Below, piece after piece: positions 29,585-38,754 of a DNA stretch of 64,000 nucleotides (position 1 is the stretch's first letter; each line of letters starts with the position of its first letter). This DNA is from Prosthecobacter sp. SYSU 5D2 (GTDB lineage Bacteria; Verrucomicrobiota; Verrucomicrobiia; Verrucomicrobiales; Verrucomicrobiaceae), in assembly GCF_039655865.1 (NCBI RefSeq), contig NZ_JBBYXL010000003.1:186001-250000 (forward strand). The letters run 5' to 3'. Both the position numbers and the translations under genes were made by a program. The notes beneath the pieces are model-generated. The model was given only the letters and a program-made list of their open reading frames with translations. It searched no databases and was not told where the DNA came from.

Positions 29585-29640
29585 GTATGTGCATTCTTCC
29601 TGCGGATTGCGCTTATGTCTGCCTGCCACCCGATGAAGGG

Positions 29641-29677
29641 GCCGCCGTAAAATCTGTGCGCCAGATTTTACGGCGGC
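29641..29677 (-). other. Perfect 16-base-pair hairpin between tuf and tRNA-Trp
   Basis: GCCGCCGTAAAATCTG (29641-29656) is the exact complement of CAGATTTTACGGCGGC (29662-29677) around a 5-base loop. No T-run follows on the minus strand, so it is more likely an RNA processing or partial-termination element than a full terminator, as tRNA-Trp and secE lie directly downstream. Confidence 0.75.
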
Positions 29678-29703
29678 TCGGACAAGCGAACAAAGAACGC
29701 AGA

Positions 29704-30888
29704 CTAGTCGAGGATGTCGGCCACACGACCGGCACCCACAGTCTTACCACCCTCACGGATGGCGAAGCGGATGGTTTTTTCCATGGCGATCGGGGTGATC
29801 AGCTCGACAGTGATCGAGACGTTATCACCAGGCATCACCATTTCAACACCCTCAGGGAGGGTCACGCTGCCAGTCACGTCCGTTGTGCGGAAGTAGAACT
29901 GTGGGCGGTAGTTGTTGAAGAAAGGCGTGTGACGGCCACCTTCATCCTTGGAAAGGACGTAGATTTCAGCCTTGAACTTGCGGTGAGGCTTCACAGAACC
30001 TGGCTTGGCGATCACCTGGCCACGCTCGATGTCGGTTTTCTTCACACCACGAAGGAGGAGACCGACGTTGTCACCCGCACGACCTTCGTCGAGCAACTTG
30101 CGGAACATTTCAATATCCGTGACGGTGGTCTTGATGGTGTCGCGGATGCCGATGATTTCGACTTCGGACATTTTCTTGATGATGCCACGCTCCACACGGC
30201 CAGTGCAGACAGTGCCACGACCTTCAATCGCGAACACGTCTTCAACCGGCATGAGGAAGTCCTGGTCGATCGGGCGCTCAGGAAGCGGGATGTAGTCATC
30301 CACAGCGTCCATAAGCTTAAGGATGTTGGCGCGCTGCTCTTCGTCACCTTCGAGGGCCTTCAGAGCGGAGCCTTTGACGATCGGAATGTCGTCACCAGGG
30401 AATTCATATTTGGAAAGGAGATCGCGAACTTCCATTTCGACGAGGTCGAGGAGTTCAGCGTCGTCCACCATGTCCACCTTGTTCAGGAAGACCACGATGG
30501 CAGGCACACCCACCTGACGGGCGAGCAGGATGTGCTCACGAGTCTGGGGCATTGGGCCGTCGGCAGCAGAGCAAACCAGGATCGCGCCGTCCATCTGGGC
30601 GGCACCGGTGATCATGTTCTTCACATAGTCAGCGTGTCCAGGGCAGTCAACGTGAGCGTAGTGACGCTTGTCGGTCTGGTATTCCACGTGAGCGGTGTTG
30701 ATGGTGATGCCGCGAGCCTTTTCTTCAGGGGCTGCATCAATGTCAGCGTAATTTTTCGCTTCAGCGAAGCCCTTTGTTGCGAGGGTGGTCGTGATTGCCG
30801 CGGTCAGCGTGGTTTTGCCGTGGTCAACGTGGCCGATAGTGCCAATGTTGACGTGCGGCTTATTGCGTTGGAATGCTTCTTTAGCCAT
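29704..30888 (-). CDS. tuf: Elongation factor Tu
   Basis: The 394-residue EF-Tu has all GTPase motifs: [10 protein letters not shown] (P-loop), [25 protein letters not shown], and the NKVDMVDD guanine-specificity site. Domains II and III follow with the usual [13 protein letters not shown] and [11 protein letters not shown] blocks. It delivers aminoacyl-tRNA to the ribosome. It lies 76 bases after tRNA-Thr on the same strand, which suggests a tRNA-Thr/tuf/tRNA-Trp/secE/nusG transcript. The leader lacks a Shine-Dalgarno sequence. Confidence 0.99.
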   Translation of the reverse strand: MAKEAFQRNKPHVNIGTIGHVDHGKTTLTAAITTTLATKGFAEAKNYADIDAAPEEKARGITINTAHVEYQTDKRHYAHVDCPGHADYVKNMITGAAQMDGAILVCSAADGPMPQTREHILLARQVGVPAIVVFLNKVDMVDDAELLDLVEMEVRDLLSKYEFPGDDIPIVKGSALKALEGDEEQRANILKLMDAVDDYIPLPERPIDQDFLMPVEDVFAIEGRGTVCTGRVERGIIKKMSEVEIIGIRDTIKTTVTDIEMFRKLLDEGRAGDNVGLLLRGVKKTDIERGQVIAKPGSVKPHRKFKAEIYVLSKDEGGRHTPFFNNYRPQFYFRTTDVTGSVTLPEGVEMVMPGDNVSITVELITPIAMEKTIRFAIREGGKTVGAGRVADILD

Positions 30889-30964
30889 GAGTTAAGTTGA
30901 GGTTGTTGCGCTAGGACTTCTTGTTCGTTTGTCGTGTAACGGCGATTCCTGTGCATGACTCCGC

Positions 30965-31039
30965 TGGAGCTGATGAAGGGGATTGAACCCTCGACCTCGT
31001 CCTTACCAAGGACGTGCTCTACCACTGAGCTACATCAGC
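30965..31039 (-). tRNA. tRNA-Thr (anticodon GGT)
   Basis: The acceptor stem GCTGATG pairs with CATCAGC, the D stem is GCTC/GAGC, and the anticodon stem CGTCC/GGACG encloses TTGGTAA with anticodon GGT (reads ACC/ACU). The T loop is TTCAATC. Discriminator T and an encoded CCA end are present. It is immediately upstream of tuf. Confidence 0.96.
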
Positions 31040-31167
31040 AAAATTTAACCGGCGGCGACTCGCGAAGAATCTCCTCCTCTTTCGACAACAAAACCGGGAT
31101 ACAATGTCCTGCCTGCATAACATCAGGCGACAATACACCCCGGCCCTTTTGGTGAAAAAGTGGATTG

Positions 31168-31195
31168 AGAGTAGTTGGTGATGCGGTCCTGTCAA
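31168..31195 (-). promoter_or_regulatory. Candidate promoter of the tRNA-Thr/tuf transcript
   Basis: On the minus strand a perfect TTGACA (31195-31190) is followed after 16 bases by TACTCT (31173-31168), a weak -10. It lies about 130 bases upstream of tRNA-Thr, with no other gene between. The -35 match is good and the -10 poor. Confidence 0.35.
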
Positions 31196-31281
31196 AGATA
31201 ATTTATCATCATTTCAGCTAAATATTGAAGAAAAAGTGTCCAGAGCTTGGCAAAAGGCACTTTCCGCAGCAAATAGCGCCT

Positions 31282-31494
31282 ATGACCCGCCCAGAAGCCA
31301 TTCAGCAAATTCGCGATGCCTGCAAGACGGTCGCACTCCAGTTTATGAAGATCCACCCTGCCCTGCCCCACCTGCAGCATGGAGAAACCATGGCCGACTG
31401 CCTCAAAGCGCTGCATGAGATGACGGTTCAGCTTGAGACCATCAAAAAAAAGGTGGGCAAACTGGAGAGGGAGGATGACAGCACGCTGCTCTGA
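31282..31494 (+). CDS. Small protein of unknown function
   Basis: This is a 70-residue ORF beginning MTRPEAIQQIRDACKTVALQ and rich in Leu, Lys and His. The C-terminal half (QLETIKKKVGKLERED) looks like a short coiled coil. I do not recognise a family. An in-frame ATG at 31225 would give 89 residues, but the added part is basic and less regular. It stands alone, 63 bases before the membrane-protein gene on the same strand. Confidence 0.5.
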   Translation: MTRPEAIQQIRDACKTVALQFMKIHPALPHLQHGETMADCLKALHEMTVQLETIKKKVGKLEREDDSTLL

Positions 31495-31556
31495 GATTCT
31501 GCCACGCTGACCGGCCACCGCCGTCGTTTTGAGTCCTCATTATCAGTTATACCTGC

Positions 31557-32282
31557 ATGCCTCCGCCTAACAAAGAACAGCCCCACCCGCTTACCGACCT
31601 TCTCCTGACCATCATCCTGCCATCGGTGATTCTGGAATTCCTGAGCAAACCTGACCGGTTAGGCCCGGCCTGGGCGCTGGTGGTGGCACTCATGCTGCCG
31701 CTTGGCTTCGGGATCTACTGCTTCATCAAAAAACGCGGATTGAATTTCTTTTCCGTCCTGGGGCTGGTGGCCATTTTGGTGACCGGCGGCCTGGGGCTGC
31801 TGAACCTGAGCGCCGTCTGGTTTGCGGTTAAAGAAGCGGCTTTCCCCGTGTTTCTCGGCCTGGCCTTTCCCTTGAGCTTTGCCTGGGGGAAACCGCTGGT
31901 GACAGAGCTTCTGCTGAATCCGCAAGTCATCAACCACAGCCTTTTGCAGGAGAGCCTTGACTCGACCGGAAAGCAGGTGGCTTTCCGCCAGCTTCTCAAA
32001 AAAGCATCCTGGGTGCTGATGGGCACGATGATGCTGTCTGCCGTGGCGAACGCGTTGCTGGTTCTCCATTACCTGGAGGGCACCGTGCCGGGGACGGAGG
32101 CTTATACGCAGGCCATCGGGCGGCAGAACTGGGTGGGGTTCATCGTCATTGGTGTTCCGATGATGGGGGCGATGATGGCGCTGCTTTTCTGGATGCTGGG
32201 ACGGCTGCAGGCACTCACAGGGCTGGAGCGTGATGACCTCATGAATCCAGGCAACACCGTGCGGCGGCAGGTGGGAGAATAA
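31557..32282 (+). CDS. VC0807-like integral membrane protein
   Basis: The 241-residue protein has six to seven hydrophobic segments. The blocks LGPAWALVVALMLPLGFGIY, GLVAILVTGGLGLLNL and FAVKEAAFPVFLGLAFPLS recall the VC0807 family, which is distantly related to intracellular-septation/YciB-like proteins. No function is established. A hairpin terminator begins at its stop codon. Confidence 0.75.
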   Translation: MPPPNKEQPHPLTDLLLTIILPSVILEFLSKPDRLGPAWALVVALMLPLGFGIYCFIKKRGLNFFSVLGLVAILVTGGLGLLNLSAVWFAVKEAAFPVFLGLAFPLSFAWGKPLVTELLLNPQVINHSLLQESLDSTGKQVAFRQLLKKASWVLMGTMMLSAVANALLVLHYLEGTVPGTEAYTQAIGRQNWVGFIVIGVPMMGAMMALLFWMLGRLQALTGLERDDLMNPGNTVRRQVGE

Positions 32283-32314
32283 AAAACGCACCTCCGGAAG
32301 GGAAGTGCGTTTTT
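32282..32314. terminator. Bidirectional terminator
   Basis: AAAAACGCAC pairs perfectly with GTGCGTTTTT around a 13-base loop. T-runs follow on both strands, so it serves the converging membrane-protein gene and the lipoprotein gene. Confidence 0.88.
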
Positions 32315-32342
32315 GGAAAGGCCTGGGGAAAGCTGTCGGCTG

Positions 32343-32825
32343 TTACTGCGGACCACGGATGTATTCCGTCACGCGACCGCTGCGGAAGGAGACCGTGGCC
32401 GCCTTGTAGGGCACGTAGGTGACGGTAGGGCCGTAGCCGCCCCAGAAGGGATCCCAGGCACCATAATAGCCCCAACCACGTCCATAACCCCTGCCCCAGC
32501 CAAAGCCAGGCCCCCAGCCGAAATTGTCCACGAAGACGGGCTGCGTACCCACATAGGTCCATTTTTCCAGCTTGGCACCTTTTTGGCTGCCCTCAGCCAC
32601 CTGGTCGGGACGCCCCCAGGCGAGGAAGACACCCTCTTTGTTCAGTCCTTCGCGAATCCTCCCCTGGGCGACCAGGGCTTTGTCGCTGTCGGTCAGCTTG
32701 CTGTAAATCTCGGGATTCCGCTCGATGCGCCGCTCAATGGGAGAAGCGCAACTGGCCAGGCCGAAAAGAAGGCACAGGCCCAATGCCGTCCGAAGAGCGG
32801 CTGAAGTAAAAAGTTTTGTTTTCAT
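32343..32825 (-). CDS. Lipoprotein of unknown function, aromatic/Gly-rich tail
   Basis: Starting at ATG 32825 gives 160 residues with a signal ending in the lipobox LASC. The segment IREGLNKEGVFLAWGRPDQV resembles the helix-turn of SmpA/BamE-type small outer-membrane lipoproteins, where a short protein packs against larger partners. The C-terminal half is very rich in Gly, Trp and Tyr (GWGPGFGWGRGYGRGWGYYG). The longer frame to 32882 would lose the signal peptide. Function unknown. Confidence 0.8.
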   Translation of the reverse strand: MKTKLFTSAALRTALGLCLLFGLASCASPIERRIERNPEIYSKLTDSDKALVAQGRIREGLNKEGVFLAWGRPDQVAEGSQKGAKLEKWTYVGTQPVFVDNFGWGPGFGWGRGYGRGWGYYGAWDPFWGGYGPTVTYVPYKAATVSFRSGRVTEYIRGPQ

Positions 32826-32878
32826 CACAATGGATATACGCTGGCGTGGAAGCAGTTGACCGCATGATTGGTGGGCAA

Positions 32879-33364
32879 TCAAAGCAGCATTGCAAAATGC
32901 ACCTGGCGGCCGATTTCTTCAAAACCGCAGCTCGGATATAAGTTCTGGCCGATGACATTGGAAGCCATGGTCTCAATCTTGGCCACTTTCATGTTCTGGT
33001 CCCGGAAGTAATCCATGGCATGATGAATAAGGCGCCGGCCCAGGCCAAGACCGCGGGCGGCCTCGACGACCGCCAGATTGGGGATGCGGCCGATGGAATT
33101 GATGCGGTCCACCCGGGTGGTGATGTAGCCCAGGATCTCACCACCGCGCTCTGCGACGAAACAGCCATCCGGGTTGGCCGTGCAGTCGTCATTGATGTTG
33201 TCCGCTTTGCGCGCTTTCCAGTCACGCTCGTTCCAGATGCCCAGGCGGTCCTCCAGCATCTGGTCAAGCGCCACGGCGCCAAATGAATCTACGGTGATCT
33301 GGCGGAGCAGTTCCAGATCCTCAGGACGGTAATGCCGGATGGCGACGGGAAGTTCGGGGGTCAT
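32879..33364 (-). CDS. GNAT family N-acetyltransferase
   Basis: The 161-residue single-domain protein has the acetyl-CoA binding motif A (LAVVEAARGLGLGRRLIHHAMDYFR, with the R-x-x-G-x-G pyrophosphate loop) and a motif B-like end (NLYPSCGFEEIGR). The substrate cannot be inferred: alarmone, peptide N-terminus and small amines are all possible. It lies 6 bases after the LysM protein gene on the same strand. Confidence 0.9.
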   Translation of the reverse strand: MTPELPVAIRHYRPEDLELLRQITVDSFGAVALDQMLEDRLGIWNERDWKARKADNINDDCTANPDGCFVAERGGEILGYITTRVDRINSIGRIPNLAVVEAARGLGLGRRLIHHAMDYFRDQNMKVAKIETMASNVIGQNLYPSCGFEEIGRQVHFAMLL

Positions 33365-33370
33365 GATGGG

Positions 33371-34021
33371 TTAGAAAGGCCAGCGATAGGGGGCGTTGTG
33401 GATGAGCTTGCTTTTTGGATACGGACTGATGCGCACCTGGTTTGCGGAGTTTCCGCTCAGCAGCCACACGTTGGTGGCATCCATGGCATGAAGAAAACCG
33501 ATGTGACCGCTGCCGGCCTGGTCTGTCGTCAGGGGCTGAAGGATACAAATGGCCCCATAGGTGGCGGCGACGGGCCGGCCCCAGCCCCACCAGTCCGAGA
33601 CGCGGGCGCTTTTCTGCCCTGGATAGCCTGATTTCCACAGGCACCAATAGGCGAAGGCCGCACACCACGGTGTCTCATCCTTTAGCATGGATCCTGTGAG
33701 GCCGACGTTGCGGAGGTATTCAATGATGCGCGGATGGTGCTGGGTGCCGGGCCACTCCTGGACACCCTGCTCCATAATGGCGATCTGCATCCAGGGAGGC
33801 GGGGCGTTAAAGCCCGCCGGCTGTGCCGTGGCAGGCTCGGCCGGCTGGCCGGTCACCACGCCAGCAACGTTTAAAATCTGCCCGGGAAAGAGGACTTTGC
33901 AGTTGTTGGTGCCATACTCGCAGAGGCCAGGATTGGCTTTCTGGAACTGCGCCAGGGACATCCCAAACTTCCGGGCAATCTTGGTTGGATTATCTCCAGG
34001 CTGGACGATGTATTGGGACAT
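33371..34021 (-). CDS. LysM + CHAP/NlpC-like (TIGR02594-type) protein
   Basis: The 216-residue protein has one LysM repeat at residues 1-56 (QYIVQPGDNPTKIARKFGMS ... LFPGQILNV) and a C-terminal cysteine-peptidase-like domain (about 90-216) with PWCAAFAYWCLWKSGYP and GHIGFLHA providing a Cys/His pair. TIGR02594-type domains occur in phage lysins and secreted toxins and probably cut peptidoglycan. No signal peptide is visible at this start. The frame runs on to 34243 inside the divergent amidase gene and that extension looks spurious. Confidence 0.75.
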   Translation of the reverse strand: MSQYIVQPGDNPTKIARKFGMSLAQFQKANPGLCEYGTNNCKVLFPGQILNVAGVVTGQPAEPATAQPAGFNAPPPWMQIAIMEQGVQEWPGTQHHPRIIEYLRNVGLTGSMLKDETPWCAAFAYWCLWKSGYPGQKSARVSDWWGWGRPVAATYGAICILQPLTTDQAGSGHIGFLHAMDATNVWLLSGNSANQVRISPYPKSKLIHNAPYRWPF

Positions 34022-34093
34022 GCGGGAGGTTTTATCCGAGCTTTGGAGAAAAGCCAAGGTGAATGAAGCTCCTGCGAAAATCCCTGTTTCAAA

Positions 34094-34870
34094 ATGCACA
34101 TTCACGCAGTTCAGCTTGATCCGGTCTGGGAAAACAAGCAGGCCAGCTTTGCAAAGGTCCATGCGCTCCTGGCAGGGGCCCCTCCCCTGCCCGGCTCGCT
34201 GATTGTGCTGCCGGAAATGTTTGCCACCGGATTCAGCCATCAACTGGCTGTGACACGGGAGCCTGAGGGTGGTGAGACGGAAAGTTTTTTAAAGGCCGTG
34301 GCCGCCCAGTGGCAATGCGCCGTGCTGGGCGGGGTGGTGACACCCGGACCGGAGGGAAAAGGTTATAACCAGGCAGTGGCGGTGGCACCGGACAGCCGCA
34401 TCCTCGCGCGCTACACCAAAGTGCATCCTTTTAGCTACGGACCTGAGGCGGAGGTCCACGCGCCAGGCATCGGCCCGGTGGTGTTTGAATGGGCGGGAAT
34501 TAAAATGGTTCCGCTGATCTGCTATGATCTGCGGTTCCCAGAACTGGCCCGTGAGGCACTGAAGCAAGGCGCTGAGCTTTTCATCTACATCGCCGCCTGG
34601 CCAGCCCGGCGGACCGGCCACTGGCTGGCCCTGCTGCAGGCGCGGGCGATAGAAAACCAGGCCTATGTGCTGGGGGTGAACCGCTGTGGCCAGGAGCCGG
34701 AGACGGGCTACAGCGGGCGCAGTTCAGTCATAGACCCGCAAGGCGTGATCATCGCGGATGCCTCCGACGGAGAGAAGGTGCTCACGGCAGAACTGCGGCC
34801 GGAGACAGTCCGCAGCTGGCGGCGGGAGTTCCCGGCCGTCAAAGATTTTATCGCGAAGGCACAGGTTTGA
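34094..34870 (+). CDS. Nitrilase-family amidase (YafV/omega-amidase-like)
   Basis: The 258-residue enzyme has the family's catalytic Glu-Lys-Cys set: E in IVLPEMFATGF (about residue 42), K in RYTKVHPFSYG and C in PLICYDLRFPE. The size and FSxGPE... pattern fit the branch hydrolysing alpha-keto acid omega-amides (ketoglutaramate) formed by transamination, but other C-N hydrolases are possible. It is divergent from the LysM gene and converges on the secretin gene with a 12-base gap. Confidence 0.88.
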   Translation: MHIHAVQLDPVWENKQASFAKVHALLAGAPPLPGSLIVLPEMFATGFSHQLAVTREPEGGETESFLKAVAAQWQCAVLGGVVTPGPEGKGYNQAVAVAPDSRILARYTKVHPFSYGPEAEVHAPGIGPVVFEWAGIKMVPLICYDLRFPELAREALKQGAELFIYIAAWPARRTGHWLALLQARAIENQAYVLGVNRCGQEPETGYSGRSSVIDPQGVIIADASDGEKVLTAELRPETVRSWRREFPAVKDFIAKAQV

Positions 34871-34882
34871 AGCCGGACAAAT

Positions 34883-37462
34883 TTACTGCCCCATGTAAAC
34901 GGGTTTGGGCGCTTCAATGTCGGGCTCTTCACGGCTGAAAATTTTGCGAAGCATGGAGCTGATGCGGTTTCGTTTGGCGGGTTGCAAGGCGGCCTGCTTG
35001 GCGGCCTCAGCGGCCTGGCGGTCCATGTTTTTCTCGTGGTCAAAGAAGGCCATGGATTCCTGCCCGAAGGGGCTGGTACCAATGCCGTCCGCAGGCGTCG
35101 GAGGCAGGTCAAACTGGCTCTCGACAATGCGGGGCTGGATAAAAATGAGCAACTCACGGCGGTCCTTGTCATCACTGGTGGAGCCGGTGAGATACTTCAG
35201 GAGGGGAATGTTGGCCAGGAAGGGCACGTTGACGTTGTTCTTCTCCTGGCTTTCGCGGATCAGACCGCCAAGCAAAACGGTGGAGTTGTTTTTGCACATC
35301 ACCACGGTGTTGAGCTGCTGCTTGGTCAGCACCGGGTAGGTGTTTTCAGCGATGACGGTGCTGCCGGCCACTTCGCTGTTTTCCTGGGAGATCTGCAAGG
35401 TCAGTTCATCTGAGGAATTGATGAGGGGAATGATGTTCAGACTGAGGACCACGTCCTGGTAGGCCACGTTGGATAGCAGGCCGTTGTTAGCGCCGCCACC
35501 GACAAACCCCTGGGTGGAAGTGGCGATGGGAAAGGAGGAACCGCTGCTGATGTTGGCAGGCGTGTTGTTCATGGTGAACACGGAAGGCCGGGAAATGACC
35601 TTGAAGTCATCACGGCTGTGCATGGCGCTGAGAATGACGTCAATTCCCTCACGAATGCCCCCGTAAAAAGTCAGCCCGGAACGTGAGGCCAGATCAGCCA
35701 GAGGGATGGGCAGCCGGGGGTCCAGAGGCGTAATTGAATTGCCAAGCTGACCGGCAAGACCTGCGGTGGCCCCGGTCTCGGTGCCATTGCGGCGTGCGCG
35801 GATGAGAGTTTCGATACCGAAAGACTCTTCACGGCCAAGCTGGATCTCCCCAATGACGGCGGAGATGAGGATCTGCTGCGGGCGGCGGTCCAGTTCATCC
35901 AGGATTTCATTCAGGATGCGCAGGTGCTCCGGCGGACCGGAAGCGAACAGGGAGTTGGCGGTAGGATCGCTAATGAGGAGCGTCTTCCCGACCACCAGAG
36001 AGGTAGGGCCGTTGTTAGTCCGCAGCGGCTGGAGATTGCCTCCTCCGGAGCCAAAACCGCCACCCGCGCCGCCAAAACCGCCGCCGCTGCTGCCGAAGCC
36101 GCCGCCGCTGTTGTTAAAGCCGCCACTGGAACTGCCAAGTCCGCCGCCAGTGTTATTGCCGAAACCGCTGCCGCCGGTGTTGCCAAAAAGGCCGCCACTG
36201 GTGCCACCGGTGCCTGTGCCGGTATTGTTACGGTTGTTGGTACCGCTGCTGGGCTGTCCCAGGCTGTTGACACCGCCGCCAGCGCCAGAGCCGCCCCCAT
36301 CGCCTTCCGTGCGTGAGATGGCATCGCTGATGATGCCCATAGCCGCTTCGACTCCAAGATACTTCAGCGTGCGGGAAACAAAGGTGCGCAATTCGGAAGC
36401 AGAATCGAGCTCTGTCACCAGGGTTTCAATGTATTCGGCGGTCTCGGGCATGGCAATGACCAGGAGACGGTTCGTGCGGGGGATCGCCAGGATCTTTGGA
36501 TCCACTTCGGCTGCGGCGGAGCCGGTGCTCTCGGTGGGAAGCGGGGCAAGCTGCTGCTGGGGAACCATGCCCGGCTGAGCCTGGATGTTAGCCCGGGTAC
36601 CGGGTGCGCCGGAAGCATTGTCCTTCTCATCCAGTCCAAGGATCTCATCCAAAGCGGCTTTGACATCCTCCGCATCGGCACGGACAAGCTGGATGCGCTT
36701 GGTCACAGTGGCTCCGGGCTTGACGTCCAGACGGTCCAGCAGTTCCAGGATGGAGCGGATGGTGCTGCTGTTTTCGACAATGACGAGCGCCTTCGCATTC
36801 GGCACCGGTGTGATGGAACCATAGGAGTGACGCGGGATGATGGTATCAATCGCCTTGACCGCATCTTCGGGATTCAGATACTTGAGAATGGCGACGTAAC
36901 TGACCACCTGGTCCGTTTCTGGAAGGTCGGCCATGGATTCAAAAAGCGGCGCGCCGTCGCTGGTGGGCTTTTTGTCAGAACCGAGGATCTTCACCATGCC
37001 GTCCCCTGCCGGAACGAAGGAATAACCGTTCAGCAAAAGGCTTTTTTCGATGAACATGATGGCGCGGTCCTTGGGCAGCTCACCGGTGGTCTCGATGGAG
37101 ACGGTGGCCTGCTCAATGCTGGCATCGCGGATGATTTTAAGGCCGGTCAGCTCTTCATACACGAGGAGGATCTGGGAAAGCGGGGTGTTTGGAAACTGGA
37201 GTTCCACACCGCCGCCGGGCTTCACTGCATCTTCCGGACGGATGGCGGTGCGTTCTTCACCGGCAGCCGCCGGGGTTCCTGCGGGACGCTGGGCAGAAGA
37301 AGGAGGGGCTCCAGGCCGCTGACGGTTGAACCCGCTGCCGGGAGGTGGCGTCGCATTCGGGTTGGTGGGCCGCTGCAACTGCGGCGGAATCTGCGCCAGC
37401 AAAGGAGCCGCACCCACCAGAAGGCAGGCGATCAGAAAAACGCGATGGAAAAGATAAATCAT
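34883..37462 (-). CDS. Type II/IV secretin (GspD/PilQ-like) with Gly-rich insert
   Basis: An 859-residue outer-membrane secretin. A signal peptide (about 1-23) is followed by a Pro-rich stretch, N-domains (about 85-375), a Gly/Ser/Asn-rich low-complexity region (about 389-474) and the C-terminal secretin barrel with the VPFLANIPLLKYLTGS gate block and a late helix-rich tail. Secretins form the outer ring through which type II substrates or pili pass. The upstream genes encode PilM/N/O/P- or GspL/M/C-like parts, so it belongs to a secretion or pilus machine whose ATPase and pilin genes are elsewhere. Confidence 0.93.
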   Translation of the reverse strand: MIYLFHRVFLIACLLVGAAPLLAQIPPQLQRPTNPNATPPPGSGFNRQRPGAPPSSAQRPAGTPAAAGEERTAIRPEDAVKPGGGVELQFPNTPLSQILLVYEELTGLKIIRDASIEQATVSIETTGELPKDRAIMFIEKSLLLNGYSFVPAGDGMVKILGSDKKPTSDGAPLFESMADLPETDQVVSYVAILKYLNPEDAVKAIDTIIPRHSYGSITPVPNAKALVIVENSSTIRSILELLDRLDVKPGATVTKRIQLVRADAEDVKAALDEILGLDEKDNASGAPGTRANIQAQPGMVPQQQLAPLPTESTGSAAAEVDPKILAIPRTNRLLVIAMPETAEYIETLVTELDSASELRTFVSRTLKYLGVEAAMGIISDAISRTEGDGGGSGAGGGVNSLGQPSSGTNNRNNTGTGTGGTSGGLFGNTGGSGFGNNTGGGLGSSSGGFNNSGGGFGSSGGGFGGAGGGFGSGGGNLQPLRTNNGPTSLVVGKTLLISDPTANSLFASGPPEHLRILNEILDELDRRPQQILISAVIGEIQLGREESFGIETLIRARRNGTETGATAGLAGQLGNSITPLDPRLPIPLADLASRSGLTFYGGIREGIDVILSAMHSRDDFKVISRPSVFTMNNTPANISSGSSFPIATSTQGFVGGGANNGLLSNVAYQDVVLSLNIIPLINSSDELTLQISQENSEVAGSTVIAENTYPVLTKQQLNTVVMCKNNSTVLLGGLIRESQEKNNVNVPFLANIPLLKYLTGSTSDDKDRRELLIFIQPRIVESQFDLPPTPADGIGTSPFGQESMAFFDHEKNMDRQAAEAAKQAALQPAKRNRISSMLRKIFSREEPDIEAPKPVYMGQ

Positions 37463-37486
37463 GTCAAAGGGCTGGCGGAAAATGGC

Positions 37487-38236
37487 TTACTGGGGCGGAG
37501 ACGGCGGCTGGGGAGGTGGCGCGGGAGGCACCGGTATCAAATTACGACGGCGGGAAATGGTGGGCGGGCTGGCCGGGGACTGCGGACTGACCGCAGGAGC
37601 GACCCCAGGCCGTGGTGGCAGCCCGGACGATGGCAAACCCTGCAAGCCGGGCTGCGCCACATTCACCGGCTGGCCAGGCTGACCTGGACGGGCGTTTGGA
37701 TTGACTCCGGGCGGGGCGGTCGGCGCTTTGAAAGTCTGGTTGATGGTGACCGGCTTGGAGGTCAGATTTTCATCATACTTGAGCGTGCCCCTGACATTGC
37801 CTTTCTCGATCTCCACCGAAGCCTCATTGCGGTTGCGGTTAAAATTGGCCTGAACCAGGCGAAACTCGCTGTTAGGCCCATCTTCATTGGTGACGCGTTT
37901 AAAATCGCCTGTCTGCTTGTTCTGAAGCCCGATGGAGATCTTTCCCGTCTCGCTTTTGAACATGCTGGAAAGGGCCCAGTCCTCGGTCCAGTTCTTCGTC
38001 GGAGCAGCGGTTCTGGTCGTGATTTTGAGGAACGGATTGGTTTTCCAGGTGTTTTGATAACGGGTACCAGGGTAGGCTTCAGGAATGACTTTTTCATCCA
38101 GGACGGAGGGTGCCGTCCCGATGATTTCCCCGGTCTCTTCCTCGACTTCGTAAGCAGGGTCTTCCATGTCGTCCTGAGCGGATGCGCGATCCAGGCCCCA
38201 AGCACCCAGCACTAAAAGCAGAATGAATAATCTCAT
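37487..38236 (-). CDS. GspC/PilP-like exported protein, Pro-rich tail
   Basis: Starting at ATG 38236 gives 249 residues with a signal peptide (about 1-20). The central region (NPFLKITTRTAAPTKNW-EDWALSSMF, then GKISIGLQNKQTGDFKRVT) resembles the small periplasmic domain that links inner-membrane parts to the secretin. The last ~80 residues are Pro/Gly-rich and probably disordered. The start overlaps the previous gene's stop by 4 bases (ATGA), and the secretin follows 24 bases later. The assignment leans on order as much as on sequence. Confidence 0.7.
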   Translation of the reverse strand: MRLFILLLVLGAWGLDRASAQDDMEDPAYEVEEETGEIIGTAPSVLDEKVIPEAYPGTRYQNTWKTNPFLKITTRTAAPTKNWTEDWALSSMFKSETGKISIGLQNKQTGDFKRVTNEDGPNSEFRLVQANFNRNRNEASVEIEKGNVRGTLKYDENLTSKPVTINQTFKAPTAPPGVNPNARPGQPGQPVNVAQPGLQGLPSSGLPPRPGVAPAVSPQSPASPPTISRRRNLIPVPPAPPPQPPSPPQ

Positions 38237-38754
38237 AACGGCAGGCGGAACCATTTCTGAATGTTCATGTTCACGGTGACCATCGTCGTGTCGTCGTCTT
38301 TGGGACTCATGGTCAGCGTGGGGATACTGATGTAGGCATCGGGCTTCTGCAACGCGTGCAACCACTTGTTCATATCTTCCCAGGTGGCAGTCGCCTGGAT
38401 GGTGAAGGTGGAAGAGACAATGCCGGCTCTCTCGGACGGCTCGATGGGCTGGGTCTGGTCCAGTTCAATTCCGTACTCCGCAGCTGAATCAGTGAGCTGG
38501 TTCAAAAATTTATTATCCGTGTCACCGCGGCTGGTGAAAAGCGGCTGCTTTTCAGCCAACCAGGTGAAACGCTGATTCCAAAAATCTTTTTGAGCCAGCA
38601 GGTCTTCCGCCTCAACACGGCGGGTCTCCATCTCAATGGAACGAAGGTCCACCGTTTGTTTCCATGCCCTGAGTTTGGTCAGGCCGACAAAAGCACCGCC
38701 GAATACGACGACGGCACCGAGCCCAAGGGCGAGACGTTGTTCACTGGCGGTCAT
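38233..38754 (-). CDS. PilO/GspM-like inner-membrane protein
   Basis: The 173-residue protein has one N-terminal membrane helix (about residues 8-26), a coiled-coil region (RSIEMETRRVEAEDLLAQ) and a small alpha/beta domain, the layout of PilO or GspM. Its ATG overlaps the upstream stop by 4 bases (ATGA) and its stop overlaps the next start likewise, so translation of the three genes is coupled. Confidence 0.75.
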   Translation of the reverse strand: MTASEQRLALGLGAVVVFGGAFVGLTKLRAWKQTVDLRSIEMETRRVEAEDLLAQKDFWNQRFTWLAEKQPLFTSRGDTDNKFLNQLTDSAAEYGIELDQTQPIEPSERAGIVSSTFTIQATATWEDMNKWLHALQKPDAYISIPTLTMSPKDDDTTMVTVNMNIQKWFRLPL

